NCBI GenBank assembly: GCA_022448315.1
Contig: JAKVCA010000039.1
Span: forward strand, 1-45,923
Direction: 5' to 3'
From: Pirellulaceae bacterium
GTDB taxonomy: Bacteria; Planctomycetota; Planctomycetia; Pirellulales; Pirellulaceae
DNA: 45,923 nucleotides
How positions within the stretch are numbered: position 1 is the first letter of the stretch; every line of letters starts with the position of its first letter. Shown in pieces: positions 9,797 through 18,073 of the stretch. The notes under the pieces are model-generated. The model was given only the letters and a program-made list of their open reading frames with translations, was not told where the DNA came from and made no database searches. A program made the position numbers and the translations under genes.

Positions 9797-9919
9797 CCTT
9801 GATCCACCGACGTAAATGTTGCGCTGGCTGGGGACTGCCAACTGGAGACTCAAGTTCATCAGGCAGTGAAACTTCTCACTCATGATGAAAGGGTCGCCAA
9901 GCAGCTGTCCCCGCTGTAA

Positions 9920-10522
9920 TTATTCGCCTTTACCACCACCAGGCATGTGCGTAATGACCTGATCAATGAGGTTGTATGACTGCGCTTCTTCAGCGGTCAT
10001 GAAGTTGTCCCGGTCAGTATCCTCTTCAATTTTCTCCAAGGAATGCCCGGTATGGTTGAGCATGATCTCATTCAATCGATGCTTCGTCTTTTTCAGTTCC
10101 TTCACGTGAATCATGATCTCTTCAGCCGTACCTTCCATCCCAGCCAAAGGTTGATGAATCATAATGTTGGCATTAGGCAACGCATATCGCTTGCCGGCGG
10201 TTCCGGCCGTCAGCAGAAGGGCGCCCATCGATGCCGCGTGCCCCATGCAATAGGTTGCGACATCGCATGTGATGAATTGCATGGTGTCGTAAATCGCCAA
10301 TCCTGCGACGACACTTCCACCCGGGGAATTGATGTAGAGGTGGATGTCTGACTTTGGATCTTCGCTTTGCAGATAGAGCATTTGAGCGACCAGGGAGTTC
10401 GCCAAGTCAGCGGTCACTTGAGTCCCTAGAAAGATGATGCGGTCTTTCAGAAGACGACTGTAAATATCGTAGGCCCGCTCGCCGCGTCCCGAGTTGTCGA
10501 TGACATAGGGAATCAATGTCAT
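9920..10522 (-). CDS. clpP: ATP-dependent Clp protease proteolytic subunit ClpP (copy 1)
   Basis: ClpP forms a tetradecameric barrel that degrades proteins fed by ClpX, ClpA or ClpC. The 200-residue protein has the complete catalytic triad: S98 in GHAASMGA, H123 in MIHQP and D172 in DTDRDNF. The standard N-terminal IPYVID and length match the canonical subunit, so this copy is probably the housekeeping type. GGGAG lies about ten bases before the ATG. A second clpP lies 102 bases upstream on the same strand, so the two may be co-transcribed and could form a mixed complex. No clpX is in the window. Confidence 0.95.
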   Translation of the reverse strand: MTLIPYVIDNSGRGERAYDIYSRLLKDRIIFLGTQVTADLANSLVAQMLYLQSEDPKSDIHLYINSPGGSVVAGLAIYDTMQFITCDVATYCMGHAASMGALLLTAGTAGKRYALPNANIMIHQPLAGMEGTAEEIMIHVKELKKTKHRLNEIMLNHTGHSLEKIEEDTDRDNFMTAEEAQSYNLIDQVITHMPGGGKGE

Positions 10523-10624
10523 TTTAAATTTACTCCCAAGCCGCAGTCACTCATGACTGCGATCCATATTGAAATATTTGATTCGGTTTCCAACGGAGTC
10601 GCATCTCCGCACAATCACGGTTGT

Positions 10625-11287
10625 CTAATCTTCTTCTTCGACTTCGGGCTTCTCGGTGATTTCATCAACCACGCCATACTCTTTGGCCTCGCTCGCCGTC
10701 AGAAAGAAATCGCGGTCGGTATCTTTCGCAATTTGCTCGATCGGCTTACCAGTATGTCGGGCCAAAACCTCATTCAGGACTTCGCGGTTTCGCAAAATCT
10801 CGTCAGCTTGAATTTCAATGTCACTGACCTGACCTCCCACCCCACCATAAGGCTGGTGCATCATCACCCGCGAATGGGATAGAGCAAAGCGTTTCCCCTT
10901 GGTGCCACCGGCAAGAAGTACGGCCGCACCACTCGCTGCCTGACCGACGCAGTAAGTCGCCACGGGACAGGAAAGAATCTGCATGACGTCGTAAATCGCA
11001 AGCGTGGCAACAACGTCCCCTCCCGGGGAGTTGATGTAAAAATGCACGTCTTTTCGGCGATTCTCACTTTGCAGATAAAGCAGTTTCATGACCACTTCAT
11101 TCGCATTACCCGTATGGATTTCACCCTGCAGGAAAACGATTCGATTCTCGAGCAGTAAATCCCCGAGAGTCATTTGCCGCTGACGTTGGTAGTCGCTGTA
11201 GGAATAGGCTTGGGCCTTGCTGGTTCCACTCGGCGTGGCGAACGGATCTTGCATTGGTGATTCAAATGGGCCTGGTAAGCGGGACAT
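10625..11287 (-). CDS. clpP: ATP-dependent Clp protease proteolytic subunit ClpP (copy 2)
   Basis: This second ClpP of 220 residues also has an intact triad: S119 in GQAAS, H144 in MMHQP and D193 in DTDRDFF. It differs from copy 1 by an N-terminal extension of about 25 residues rich in Pro, Ser, Gln and Tyr, by GQAASGAA in place of the usual GxAASMGA, and by a very acidic C-terminal tail. The ATG at 11287 is chosen because AGGAAAGG lies a few bases before it; the frame is open to 11314. It is the first gene of the clpP-clpP group. Tandem, unequal ClpP subunits in other bacteria often build hetero-oligomers; that is inferred here, not shown. Confidence 0.93.
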   Translation of the reverse strand: MSRLPGPFESPMQDPFATPSGTSKAQAYSYSDYQRQRQMTLGDLLLENRIVFLQGEIHTGNANEVVMKLLYLQSENRRKDVHFYINSPGGDVVATLAIYDVMQILSCPVATYCVGQAASGAAVLLAGGTKGKRFALSHSRVMMHQPYGGVGGQVSDIEIQADEILRNREVLNEVLARHTGKPIEQIAKDTDRDFFLTASEAKEYGVVDEITEKPEVEEED

Positions 11288-11610
11288 ATTCGCCTTTCCT
11301 ATCGGAGATGACACTTGAGTGGAGAGCAGTCGTTGCTGCGTCTATGCAGACACTCTCCCCGTCTTGGGCAAACTACAGATTTTGATGGAGACCGACAAGA
11401 TGGGTTTGGAGGAAGGATTGCTAGCGAGCTATGCTCATGTCAGTGGGCCACACGGTGGAAGGTCGAGTGCCAAAGGGTAGGGGCAATTGCCGATGGATAG
11501 CCCGTTAAGTATTCTGGCGTCCAAGTGAGGCGTGCAGAATCTCGAACGCTCATCGTTCTGAATTTCGCAGATCGCTGCAGACCTCGCCTTCGCAGAGGCG
11601 TAACCGGAGA
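11288..11610. promoter_or_regulatory. Divergent intergenic region between clpP and trpC
   Basis: These 323 bases lie between divergently transcribed genes and must carry at least one promoter each way. I see no convincing -35/-10 pair, no CIRCE-type repeat and no trp-type leader. Short open frames here look non-coding. Confidence 0.3.
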
Positions 11611-12411
11611 ATGGTGGAAGTGGCAAACATCCTTGACAAAATTGTCGCCAAAAAACGGAAGGAAATTGCCGAGTCCCGCGCGCGAACCCCGCTTGCCTCT
11701 GTACAGCAATCCGCTGCAGATGCCCCTTCGCCCAAAGATTTCCTAGGGGCCTTACAGGCTTCTCAAGGCATCGGTTTAATCGCTGAAATCAAAAAAGCGA
11801 GTCCTTCCAAGGGTCTCATCCGAGAGGATTTCGATCCACCAAGTATCGCAAAAACCTACACGGCCCATGGCGCGAGTTGCATCAGCATTTTAACTGACGA
11901 AACCTTTTTTCAAGGCAGCCTGAGTTACCTTCAACAGATTCGAGCCATCGTCGATACGCCGCTTCTCCGGAAAGAATTCATTCTCGACACCTACCAGATT
12001 TACGAGGCCCGCGCAGCGGGCGCGGACGCGGTCCTGCTAATTGCCGAGATCCTCACAGCCACCGAGCTTGCCCATTTCTCTGATCTTGCGCAGCAACTTG
12101 GCATGGTCGCATTGATTGAACTTTATGATCCGGACAATCTTCCCGCCGTCTTGGCAACCGGAACTCCACTCATTGGTGTCAACAATCGGGACCTTCGAAC
12201 CTTTGAGGTCGATCTTGGGCATACCGTAAGACTCAGAGACCAGATCCCGGAGAATATTCTGCTTGTCGGAGAAAGCGGAATCCACTCTCGCGAAGATGCA
12301 CTCTATCTCCAAGAGCATGGGGTCAATGCGATGCTGGTTGGCGAATCGCTCATGCGAGAGGAGAACATTGGCTACGCGGTCGATCGCCTGCTGGGCTTAC
12401 CCGAGAACTAA
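11611..12411 (+). CDS. trpC: Indole-3-glycerol phosphate synthase TrpC
   Basis: TrpC closes the ring of carboxyphenylamino-deoxyribulose phosphate to give indole-3-glycerol phosphate in tryptophan synthesis. The TIM-barrel protein of 266 residues shows the expected catalytic groups: E59 and K61 in AEIKKASPSKG, K121 in LLRKEFILD, E170 in LIELYDP, then GVNNRDL and VGESGI near the phosphate site. The ATG at 11611 has GGAG almost abutting it; the in-frame GTG at 11620 is better spaced from that GGAG and may be the true start. No other trp gene is adjacent, so tryptophan genes appear dispersed. It converges with a hypothetical gene six bases away. Confidence 0.95.
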   Translation: MVEVANILDKIVAKKRKEIAESRARTPLASVQQSAADAPSPKDFLGALQASQGIGLIAEIKKASPSKGLIREDFDPPSIAKTYTAHGASCISILTDETFFQGSLSYLQQIRAIVDTPLLRKEFILDTYQIYEARAAGADAVLLIAEILTATELAHFSDLAQQLGMVALIELYDPDNLPAVLATGTPLIGVNNRDLRTFEVDLGHTVRLRDQIPENILLVGESGIHSREDALYLQEHGVNAMLVGESLMREENIGYAVDRLLGLPEN

Positions 12412-12417
12412 CATTTT

Positions 12418-13020
12418 TTAGAGCTCTTGGTGGAGGCGGCACTCGTAAATCCAACGAACCGTCTGAGCCCCTTCCTCCGTCGGGGCTGGGGCCTTTACGA
12501 CCCATTCGGAACTCGTCTGGGATGGCTCGAAACTTGCCCCCGCAATCACTTGGATCTCGAGATAGTACCCCGGGGCCTCCGTAGACACTAGCGTCGTGAC
12601 AGAGGCGGATGCTTCGCGGTTGGGCACGGACGTCGACCCCACAAGTTTCTCGCCCATGTAAGTATTAGCGAGGAATTCGCCCGTACCAGAGAATGAAGCA
12701 CGGCACGCAAAGTCAAATCGGAACCCTGACTGGTCAGAAAGCGGTTCGAGGCTCAAAGACCAATGACCATGGCCAGCTTTACCCACACCCAGCAAGCAGT
12801 CATTCTGCTGCCAATCTTGGCGATGAAGTTCCTGGATGGGTGCACTGGGTGGCCAAGGGGTTTCACCATCGCCCTCGACACTCTTCAGGAGTTCAACCCA
12901 CTCCCCAAGATGGCTCAGTTCAAATTGATGCGCGAAACGATCTCCGCTCCAACAGCAACGAATTCTGAAATTGCCTGCTGCGGTCGCCAGAACATGTTCA
13001 ATCGGGTTCGTATCAGGCAT
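12418..13020 (-). CDS. Hypothetical protein
   Basis: The product of 200 residues has no signal peptide or membrane segment. It is rich in Trp, Ser and acidic residues, and ends with a strand-like WIYECRLHQEL. The composition suggests a beta-rich fold. I do not recognise a domain. It begins 13 bases after the stop of the upstream four-helix membrane protein gene on the same strand, so the two are probably one operon. No strong ribosome-binding site is visible, which is common in this window. Confidence 0.65.
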   Translation of the reverse strand: MPDTNPIEHVLATAAGNFRIRCCWSGDRFAHQFELSHLGEWVELLKSVEGDGETPWPPSAPIQELHRQDWQQNDCLLGVGKAGHGHWSLSLEPLSDQSGFRFDFACRASFSGTGEFLANTYMGEKLVGSTSVPNREASASVTTLVSTEAPGYYLEIQVIAGASFEPSQTSSEWVVKAPAPTEEGAQTVRWIYECRLHQEL

Positions 13021-13033
13021 GCTCGTTGCTTCA

Positions 13034-13582
13034 TTACCAGTTTCTGGGGTCTCGAATCTGATCCGGGGTCATGCCCTGCTCGGCCATTTCATAAGCACGC
13101 TTGACATTCCGATCAAAGTAAATGATTAAACCGTAGATGAGCATGCCAATTGAAAAAACGGAACAGTACATGGTCAGCGCCGAGGTCATTCCCAAAACGG
13201 ATGCAAAGATCGCCATCTTGCGTCGTTTGAATTTGAAGCCGGCAATTCCCGACCAGATGCGGAGCACGGCGGCAATAAAGATGGCCGACCCAAAAAATAA
13301 CATGACTGCCGAGATGATGCCGAAAACGAATAAGGCCTCTTCTTCCCCTTCCGGCATTTCAATGGCCCCAGTACTCATCGCTCCCAAAATACCCGTGTAA
13401 ACCGCCAAAATGGCTGAAACTAGCAATTCGAGCGCACCAACCACAATCTGCAAGATGGAGACGACCATCACCTGCTGGACAGTGGATGGAAGTCCACGGC
13501 CCGAAAATCCCTGATAGGTCTGAACATCGGCAGCTGCGGCTCGCGGTGGTGTCGCATATGGATTTTGGGAAGAATCGGTCAT
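13034..13582 (-). CDS. Small multi-pass membrane protein, function unknown
   Basis: The product of 182 residues begins with a polar tail containing SQNPYATPP, a prelude common in planctomycete membrane proteins. About four hydrophobic segments follow (roughly 37-72, 84-108, 120-135 and 138-155), with the basic loop KFKRRK between the second and third. The C-terminal tail is soluble and holds MTPDQIRDPRNW. No catalytic motif is visible. It precedes the hypothetical gene at 12418 and is itself preceded, nine bases away, by a small open frame that may be a damaged gene. TATAGT at 13593-13598 on this strand could act as a close -10 element. Confidence 0.7.
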   Translation of the reverse strand: MTDSSQNPYATPPRAAAADVQTYQGFSGRGLPSTVQQVMVVSILQIVVGALELLVSAILAVYTGILGAMSTGAIEMPEGEEEALFVFGIISAVMLFFGSAIFIAAVLRIWSGIAGFKFKRRKMAIFASVLGMTSALTMYCSVFSIGMLIYGLIIYFDRNVKRAYEMAEQGMTPDQIRDPRNW

Positions 13583-13591
13583 AATCGAACA

Positions 13592-13906
13592 CTATACCAG
13601 CATTCGTTTGAAAAACACGAATTCCAACTTTATGCGAACCTTTGTCTTCATGTCCTGCTTATCGAATCCGCCTATCGAAACGACACCTCCGAATACGACC
13701 GAGCGTTCCGTTTGCAGATCATGGCAAACACTCGATTTATCCCATTGAAACAGAACCTCATGGGCATTACTCTTCCATGGGATCCGTTCCTTTTCGCCAC
13801 CGACAGGCAACATTCCAACTGGAATCCGCACAAGTTGCTTCTTCGGGGATAAGACGCGTTTTTCAAGCGCATCCAACTCCGTTTCAAGTTCTGCGCTACG
13901 CAACAA
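13592..13906 (-). CDS. Small hypothetical gene, possibly frameshifted at its 5' end
   Basis: This frame of 104 codons starts at a TTG with GAGGGA about eight bases ahead. It stops nine bases before the membrane-protein gene on the same strand. Residues about 4-18 (SAELETELDALEKR) have coiled-coil spacing; the rest is basic and beta-like. The frame stays open upstream of the TTG as far as a TAA at 13958-13960. In the next frame, an ATG at 13997 (or 14024) opens a peptide, MTQVQELRYNIGI, that would join smoothly if one base were removed near 13957-13961. So the true gene may run from about 13997 or 14024, broken by one base. The function is unknown. Confidence 0.45.
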   Translation of the reverse strand: MLRSAELETELDALEKRVLSPKKQLVRIPVGMLPVGGEKERIPWKSNAHEVLFQWDKSSVCHDLQTERSVVFGGVVSIGGFDKQDMKTKVRIKLEFVFFKRMLV

Positions 13907-14241
13907 AATGCTTCCCTCAGAATGATCGCTCAGTTGAGGCAGACGATACCCACTGTCTTATTCCAATGTTGTATCGCAATTCCTGAACTTGCGTCATGAT
14001 TTGACTCTCAGCATCGCAACTCATTGCGTCTTATGCACAGAAAATTTATGCAAGTTCATTCCGGCCCAACGATCGGGCGTTGAAAGGTGAACGCCACGGT
14101 AAAACTGCGATCGCTGCGGAAAAGTCTGGATCGACCACCCCGCTTTCAAATTGTCGGTTGCGGAACTTGACCCGTTGACCGAATCCTTAAGCAGCCGGAA
14201 AATGGAATTCTAAGTGGGATCAACAGCGAAAGGGTGATGCG

Positions 14242-14886
14242 TTGAAGCTAGGTATTCTTGGAACAGGTCGAGTCGGTCAGGCCCTCGGTCAAAGGTGGCT
14301 CGCAGCGGGACACGAAGTAACATTTGGAACGCGGCAAGATCTGTCGCACAAGGAAGAGCAGTTATCTGAGCTGTTCGGGCAATCGGTAAAGACGTTATCG
14401 CATGACCACTGTATTGCCCACGCGGAAGCGCTCGTTCTTGCGATGCCTTGGCAGGCCGCCCAGGAGCTCACCCCGAAACTTCCGCAGGAGAATTGCCCCA
14501 TCTTGATTGACTGCCTGAACCCCCTGAGCCCCGATTTATCTGGCCTGGTGGTTCCGGCGGGATCATCGACCGCAGAGATCCTTCAAGATCGACTACCCCA
14601 TGCCTCGGTCGTGAAAGCCTTCAATTGCGCGAGCTCAGGAACGCTGGCGGACCCGAGCTATCCTGAAGCGAAACCGACCATGTTATTTTGCGGCAATCAT
14701 GAGGACGCAAACACCACGGTCCAATCCCTGATTGAAGAGGTCGGGTTTGAAGCAGTCGATGTGGGCGACCTTTCCATGGCCTCCCACCTTGAGTCACTCG
14801 CACTACTCACGATCAAAATGGCCATCAAACATCGCTGGGGAGCCAATTGTGCACTCAAAATTTTGACGCGGACCTCCGAAAGTTAA
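14242..14886 (+). CDS. NADPH-dependent F420 reductase-like / NAD(P)-binding oxidoreductase
   Basis: The protein of 214 residues opens with a Rossmann fold, LGTGRVGQALG (6-16), followed by a short motif FGTR (28-31) that probably contacts NADP phosphate. The layout and length fit the family of archaeal F420:NADP oxidoreductase and its many bacterial relatives, often annotated NpdG or NADPH-dependent F420 reductase. Whether this organism makes F420 cannot be judged from the window. The start is a TTG at 14242 with AAAGGG eight bases before it; an ATG five bases upstream is out of frame. It stands alone between intergenic DNA and a convergent hypothetical gene. Confidence 0.8.
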   Translation: MKLGILGTGRVGQALGQRWLAAGHEVTFGTRQDLSHKEEQLSELFGQSVKTLSHDHCIAHAEALVLAMPWQAAQELTPKLPQENCPILIDCLNPLSPDLSGLVVPAGSSTAEILQDRLPHASVVKAFNCASSGTLADPSYPEAKPTMLFCGNHEDANTTVQSLIEEVGFEAVDVGDLSMASHLESLALLTIKMAIKHRWGANCALKILTRTSES

Positions 14887-14925
14887 TCACACTTTCACCC
14901 GAACCTGCCGGCTGATGGATCGCGA

Positions 14926-15540
14926 TTAAAGGGGCTCGAGATCAACCCATGAATCATCCCCATCTTCAGGTGTCAGTTGGATTTCATCTCGGCTGACCAA
15001 TTTTGGGTGACGCCAGGAGGCTTGCTCTTTGTTTTCCAGAGATGACGCCGTACGAAATTCCTGACTGGAGAACCGCTGAAACATTTGATGCCCGGCACGG
15101 CTGAGCAAATACTCAAACTCCCGAGTCTGGCGATTCCAGCGAACCTCACTGATCTCCGCAACAAACGGATCTCTTTCACCTTGCTGTGACAAGACTTCGA
15201 CAAAATCACCAACCCAGTAGCCTTCGTATTCCACTTCAACCCACATCCTGGGTTGGGCGCGGAAAAGAATGCGGCCTTGGCAATAAAGATCATACATGCC
15301 TTCGCCACGAAACCGCTGCCAAACCCGATCACTGGGCAGGAAGTCACTGGCCATGACATGGTCATACGGGTGGAGCCAATACTCATCTTCCCCACCGTAA
15401 CCACGATCGTCGGGCCACCAAGCGAAAACTCCATACCGATCAGGATGAGTTGCAAACGACTCACGCTGAAGCGAGGCATCGGTCACCGAGGCCCGCGGAC
15501 TGCGAATCGAAGAGCAATGAAGCGAGTGATTGGAGCTCAT
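14926..15540 (-). CDS. Hypothetical protein rich in aromatic and acidic residues
   Basis: The product of 204 residues has no signal peptide or membrane segment. Its centre (about 36-150) is unusually rich in Trp, Tyr, Asp and Glu, with FAWWPDDRGYGGEDEYWLHPYD and MWVEVEYEGYWVGDFVEV-like strands. This suggests a compact beta fold binding a nucleic acid, peptide or carbohydrate, but that is a guess from composition. I do not recognise a family. It lies 87 bases after the cytochrome gene on the same strand and converges with the F420-reductase-like gene. Confidence 0.6.
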   Translation of the reverse strand: MSSNHSLHCSSIRSPRASVTDASLQRESFATHPDRYGVFAWWPDDRGYGGEDEYWLHPYDHVMASDFLPSDRVWQRFRGEGMYDLYCQGRILFRAQPRMWVEVEYEGYWVGDFVEVLSQQGERDPFVAEISEVRWNRQTREFEYLLSRAGHQMFQRFSSQEFRTASSLENKEQASWRHPKLVSRDEIQLTPEDGDDSWVDLEPL

Positions 15541-15627
15541 CAGGTACCACTCGTTCTAAATCCAACAGCCACTTCCATTCCCTGAACCATCCGATGCCTG
15601 ACCTTCCTGCCCGACTGAGGCCGTATG

Positions 15628-16581
15628 CTATTGCCACTCGTCGTGGCAGTTGGAACACGCTTTCGTGATGACTCCCACACCGGCAACGGCCTTATCATAA
15701 TTCTGCAACTTGGCCGCTTCGACAATTTCGATGGCACCATCTCGCATCTCAAACGCATACTGCGTGTAATCTTCCTCGATTGCATCATCCATACCCTCGA
15801 GAGACAGGACCTCAGCCATCGCCGCGATCAAGCTCGCTTCCTGCCGAAGCAGATCCACTTCAGACTGAAAAACGGCTTCATTCGCAATCGCGGGTTTTAC
15901 AAGTCCAATCGCCTCGTCCAATCGCTCCATCAATGGCGAGCGGTCACAGATATTTGCCCAGTCATTCTCCTGCTCGGTCGCCTGTGTCCCGACGAACGAG
16001 TTGCCGCCTACGATATCGGACAGGTCCTGCTTTCTCTGCTTAGCCTCCTGATAAGTCTGCTGCGAACCCGTCTTTGAATTCGCCGCAGATCTTGCAAACG
16101 CATCTCGAAGCGAAGCAGAATCGGCTTTCCATCGGACATCCACATTGTGCTCATTGATAATCGCGAACAACATGGCCAACTCTGAGAATTGTCGTCGCGC
16201 GTCCTGATACCCCCCCCCGGCGAACTTGACGGGAGTTGTCACGGTCTGGTCCATCTGCAACTTGAGGGATTTGATTTCGTTTTCGATCGTCTCAGGCGCG
16301 ATGATTGACGACCAATCCCGACCGTTGCCTGAAGCCGTTGCTTCTCCTCCCCCCGTCGCATCATTGGCGGTTGCCACCTGAGTGCCCAGAACAGGACGTT
16401 CGCCGACGAGTGCCTCCTTGAAGAGGTTTTTGAAGTAAGTGGAATCGACTTCCCGGGAGGAAAAGGTCGGGCGTTTCGCCCGCTTAACCGGTTGTTTGCC
16501 ATTCTCCTGTGCGACTCCCCATGCAACCATCGACCCCGCAGCAATGAATGCAACAAACTGGAAAAACCGAGATGTCGTCAT
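15628..16581 (-). CDS. Exported c-type cytochrome with C-terminal haem motif
   Basis: The product of 317 residues has a signal peptide (about 5-24, ending near AWGVAQ) and a single CSNCH haem-binding motif (309-313) only five residues from its end. A single CxxCH at the C-terminus of a helical domain is the layout of cytochrome c' or c556-type proteins, here with a long N-terminal part of unknown fold. A GGAYGG-like Gly stretch (AGGGYQ) is encoded by nine C in a row at 16210-16218. The ATG at 16581 is chosen because the signal peptide begins there and GAGGAA lies nine bases before it; the frame is open to 16644. It is periplasmic; redox partners are unknown. Confidence 0.8.
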   Translation of the reverse strand: MTTSRFFQFVAFIAAGSMVAWGVAQENGKQPVKRAKRPTFSSREVDSTYFKNLFKEALVGERPVLGTQVATANDATGGGEATASGNGRDWSSIIAPETIENEIKSLKLQMDQTVTTPVKFAGGGYQDARRQFSELAMLFAIINEHNVDVRWKADSASLRDAFARSAANSKTGSQQTYQEAKQRKQDLSDIVGGNSFVGTQATEQENDWANICDRSPLMERLDEAIGLVKPAIANEAVFQSEVDLLRQEASLIAAMAEVLSLEGMDDAIEEDYTQYAFEMRDGAIEIVEAAKLQNYDKAVAGVGVITKACSNCHDEWQ

Positions 16582-16912
16582 GATTTCTATTCCTCGATAC
16601 AACTTGCCCAGTAATATCCGCTGCCTAAGTTTTGCAGATAACACGGCAGCAGGAGGCCATGTCGGTCGTGGCTGTTATCGAACTCCCCAATAAGGCGAAT
16701 GGCGATCTCGCTCAAATTGGGTAGATCGGCTGCGGCCCGTGGCCGAAGACTCCGATTGGGCTGAGTCTAACCGACTGCCCTTTTGATTCTAAGCCAGATT
16801 CGTTTTTTCGTCGATTCGTTTGCGGCCGTCATCTCGAGAAGCTTAAGGCTTTTGCAAATCCCATCCCAAAAATCGACACAGAATCTACGATCCTCGTCGC
16901 CTCGATCCCTCA
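16582..16912. promoter_or_regulatory. Divergent intergenic region between cytochrome gene and apbE
   Basis: About 330 bases lie between divergent genes. Apart from the -10-like element described separately just before apbE, I see no operator repeat, RNA fold or small gene. Promoters for both genes are expected here. Confidence 0.3.
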
Positions 16913-16918
16913 TATACT
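16913..16918 (+). promoter_or_regulatory. Putative -10 element immediately ahead of apbE
   Basis: TATACT sits six bases before the apbE ATG, so transcription would begin at or next to the start codon. No Shine-Dalgarno sequence precedes that ATG, which fits a leaderless message. No good -35 hexamer is visible, so this rests on one hexamer only. Confidence 0.35.
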
Positions 16919-16924
16919 GGAAGT

Positions 16925-18046
16925 ATGAGTAAACCATCCCGCCATCGCCGTGATTTTATCCTCGGTCGCTCCGCAATTTCCGCAGCGCGGGAGAAAGCGG
17001 ATGAGATCCTCGAAGCGTCCGCGCCGCCCCCGCCCGCCGAGAATGGCCGAGTGACGGCGGACCACTTTCTCCTTGAATTTTCACACCGTGCGATGGCATG
17101 CGACTTTCAAGTCCTTCTTCCCCAAGACACCATTCCAGAGGGCCCCGAATGGGCGCTAGAGGCTCTTGATTACCTTGAAGAACTGGAAGATCGGTGGTCC
17201 GTTTATCGCGAACATTCATCCATGAGCCTTGTGAATCGCTGTGCGTCGGACCGTCCGGTACCGGTGGACGAAGACCTTTTCAGTCTTCTTCGCCTTGGCA
17301 CGCAACTTTCTGAGCGAACGGGTGGGGCATTTGACATGACTTCAGGACCACTGACGAAGGCATGGGGATTCTTTCGTCAAAGTGGGGAGATGCCTGACGA
17401 ACAGAAGCTCCGACATGCGATTGAGACCGTCGGCACACAATGGGTGGATCTGGATGAATCAAACCGGACGGTGAGCTACCGCAAACCGGGTGTCGACATC
17501 AACCTTGGTGGAATTGGGAAAGGGTACGCGATCGACCTTTGTGTCGAGCGACTAAGCTGGAACGGTCTGGGGGACTACCTATTTCACGGAGGCCTCAGCA
17601 GTGTCGTTGCCCGAGGAAATCGCCATCCGAATCGGGAGCCAGAAGATCAACAGTGTTCAGCCGGCTGGAAGGTAGGAGTCCTGCACCCCGTTTGGCCAGG
17701 CAAACGCCTGCTCGAAGTTCGGCTCGACAACGAAGCATTGGGAACATCAGGGACAAGCCGTCAACACTTTTACCATCAGGGCAAACGTTACGGCCACATC
17801 TTTGATCCACGAACAGGGAAACCTGCAGAGGGGGTCTACTCATCCACCGTGATCGCGCCAACCGCTGCTGAAGCGGATGCGTTGGCAACGGCCCTCTACG
17901 TCATGGGTCCTGAAGAGTCGAAAAAGTTTTGTGAGGCCAATACGGAAATCGCCATGATCATGATCACACCCGGCCGCACCCGACAGGACATTGAGATTCA
18001 CACGTGCAACCTTCCGGAAGACAAGTGGGTGCGCCTCATGGACTGA
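16925..18046 (+). CDS. apbE: FAD:protein FMN transferase ApbE
   Basis: ApbE attaches FMN covalently to a Thr/Ser of flavoproteins such as RNF and NQR subunits, using FAD and Mg2+. The 373-residue protein has FDMTSGPL (136-143), DINLGGIGKGYAID (191-204), the substrate-binding HIFDPRTG (291-298) and the metal-binding region AEADALATAL (315-324, D318). Its first residues, SRHRRDFILGRSA, resemble a Tat twin-arginine motif, but no hydrophobic stretch follows, so export is doubtful. The start ATG lacks a Shine-Dalgarno sequence but has a -10-like element six bases away. No rnf or nqr genes are nearby. It converges with a GGDEF gene. Confidence 0.92.
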   Translation: MSKPSRHRRDFILGRSAISAAREKADEILEASAPPPPAENGRVTADHFLLEFSHRAMACDFQVLLPQDTIPEGPEWALEALDYLEELEDRWSVYREHSSMSLVNRCASDRPVPVDEDLFSLLRLGTQLSERTGGAFDMTSGPLTKAWGFFRQSGEMPDEQKLRHAIETVGTQWVDLDESNRTVSYRKPGVDINLGGIGKGYAIDLCVERLSWNGLGDYLFHGGLSSVVARGNRHPNREPEDQQCSAGWKVGVLHPVWPGKRLLEVRLDNEALGTSGTSRQHFYHQGKRYGHIFDPRTGKPAEGVYSSTVIAPTAAEADALATALYVMGPEESKKFCEANTEIAMIMITPGRTRQDIEIHTCNLPEDKWVRLMD

Positions 18047-18073
18047 GACGCACTTGCCCCACATTCCAACGGC

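Noticed and set aside
12390-12425. T6 run at the end of trpC as a terminator
   Set aside because: Only a three-base-pair stem could be found before it, inside the coding region.
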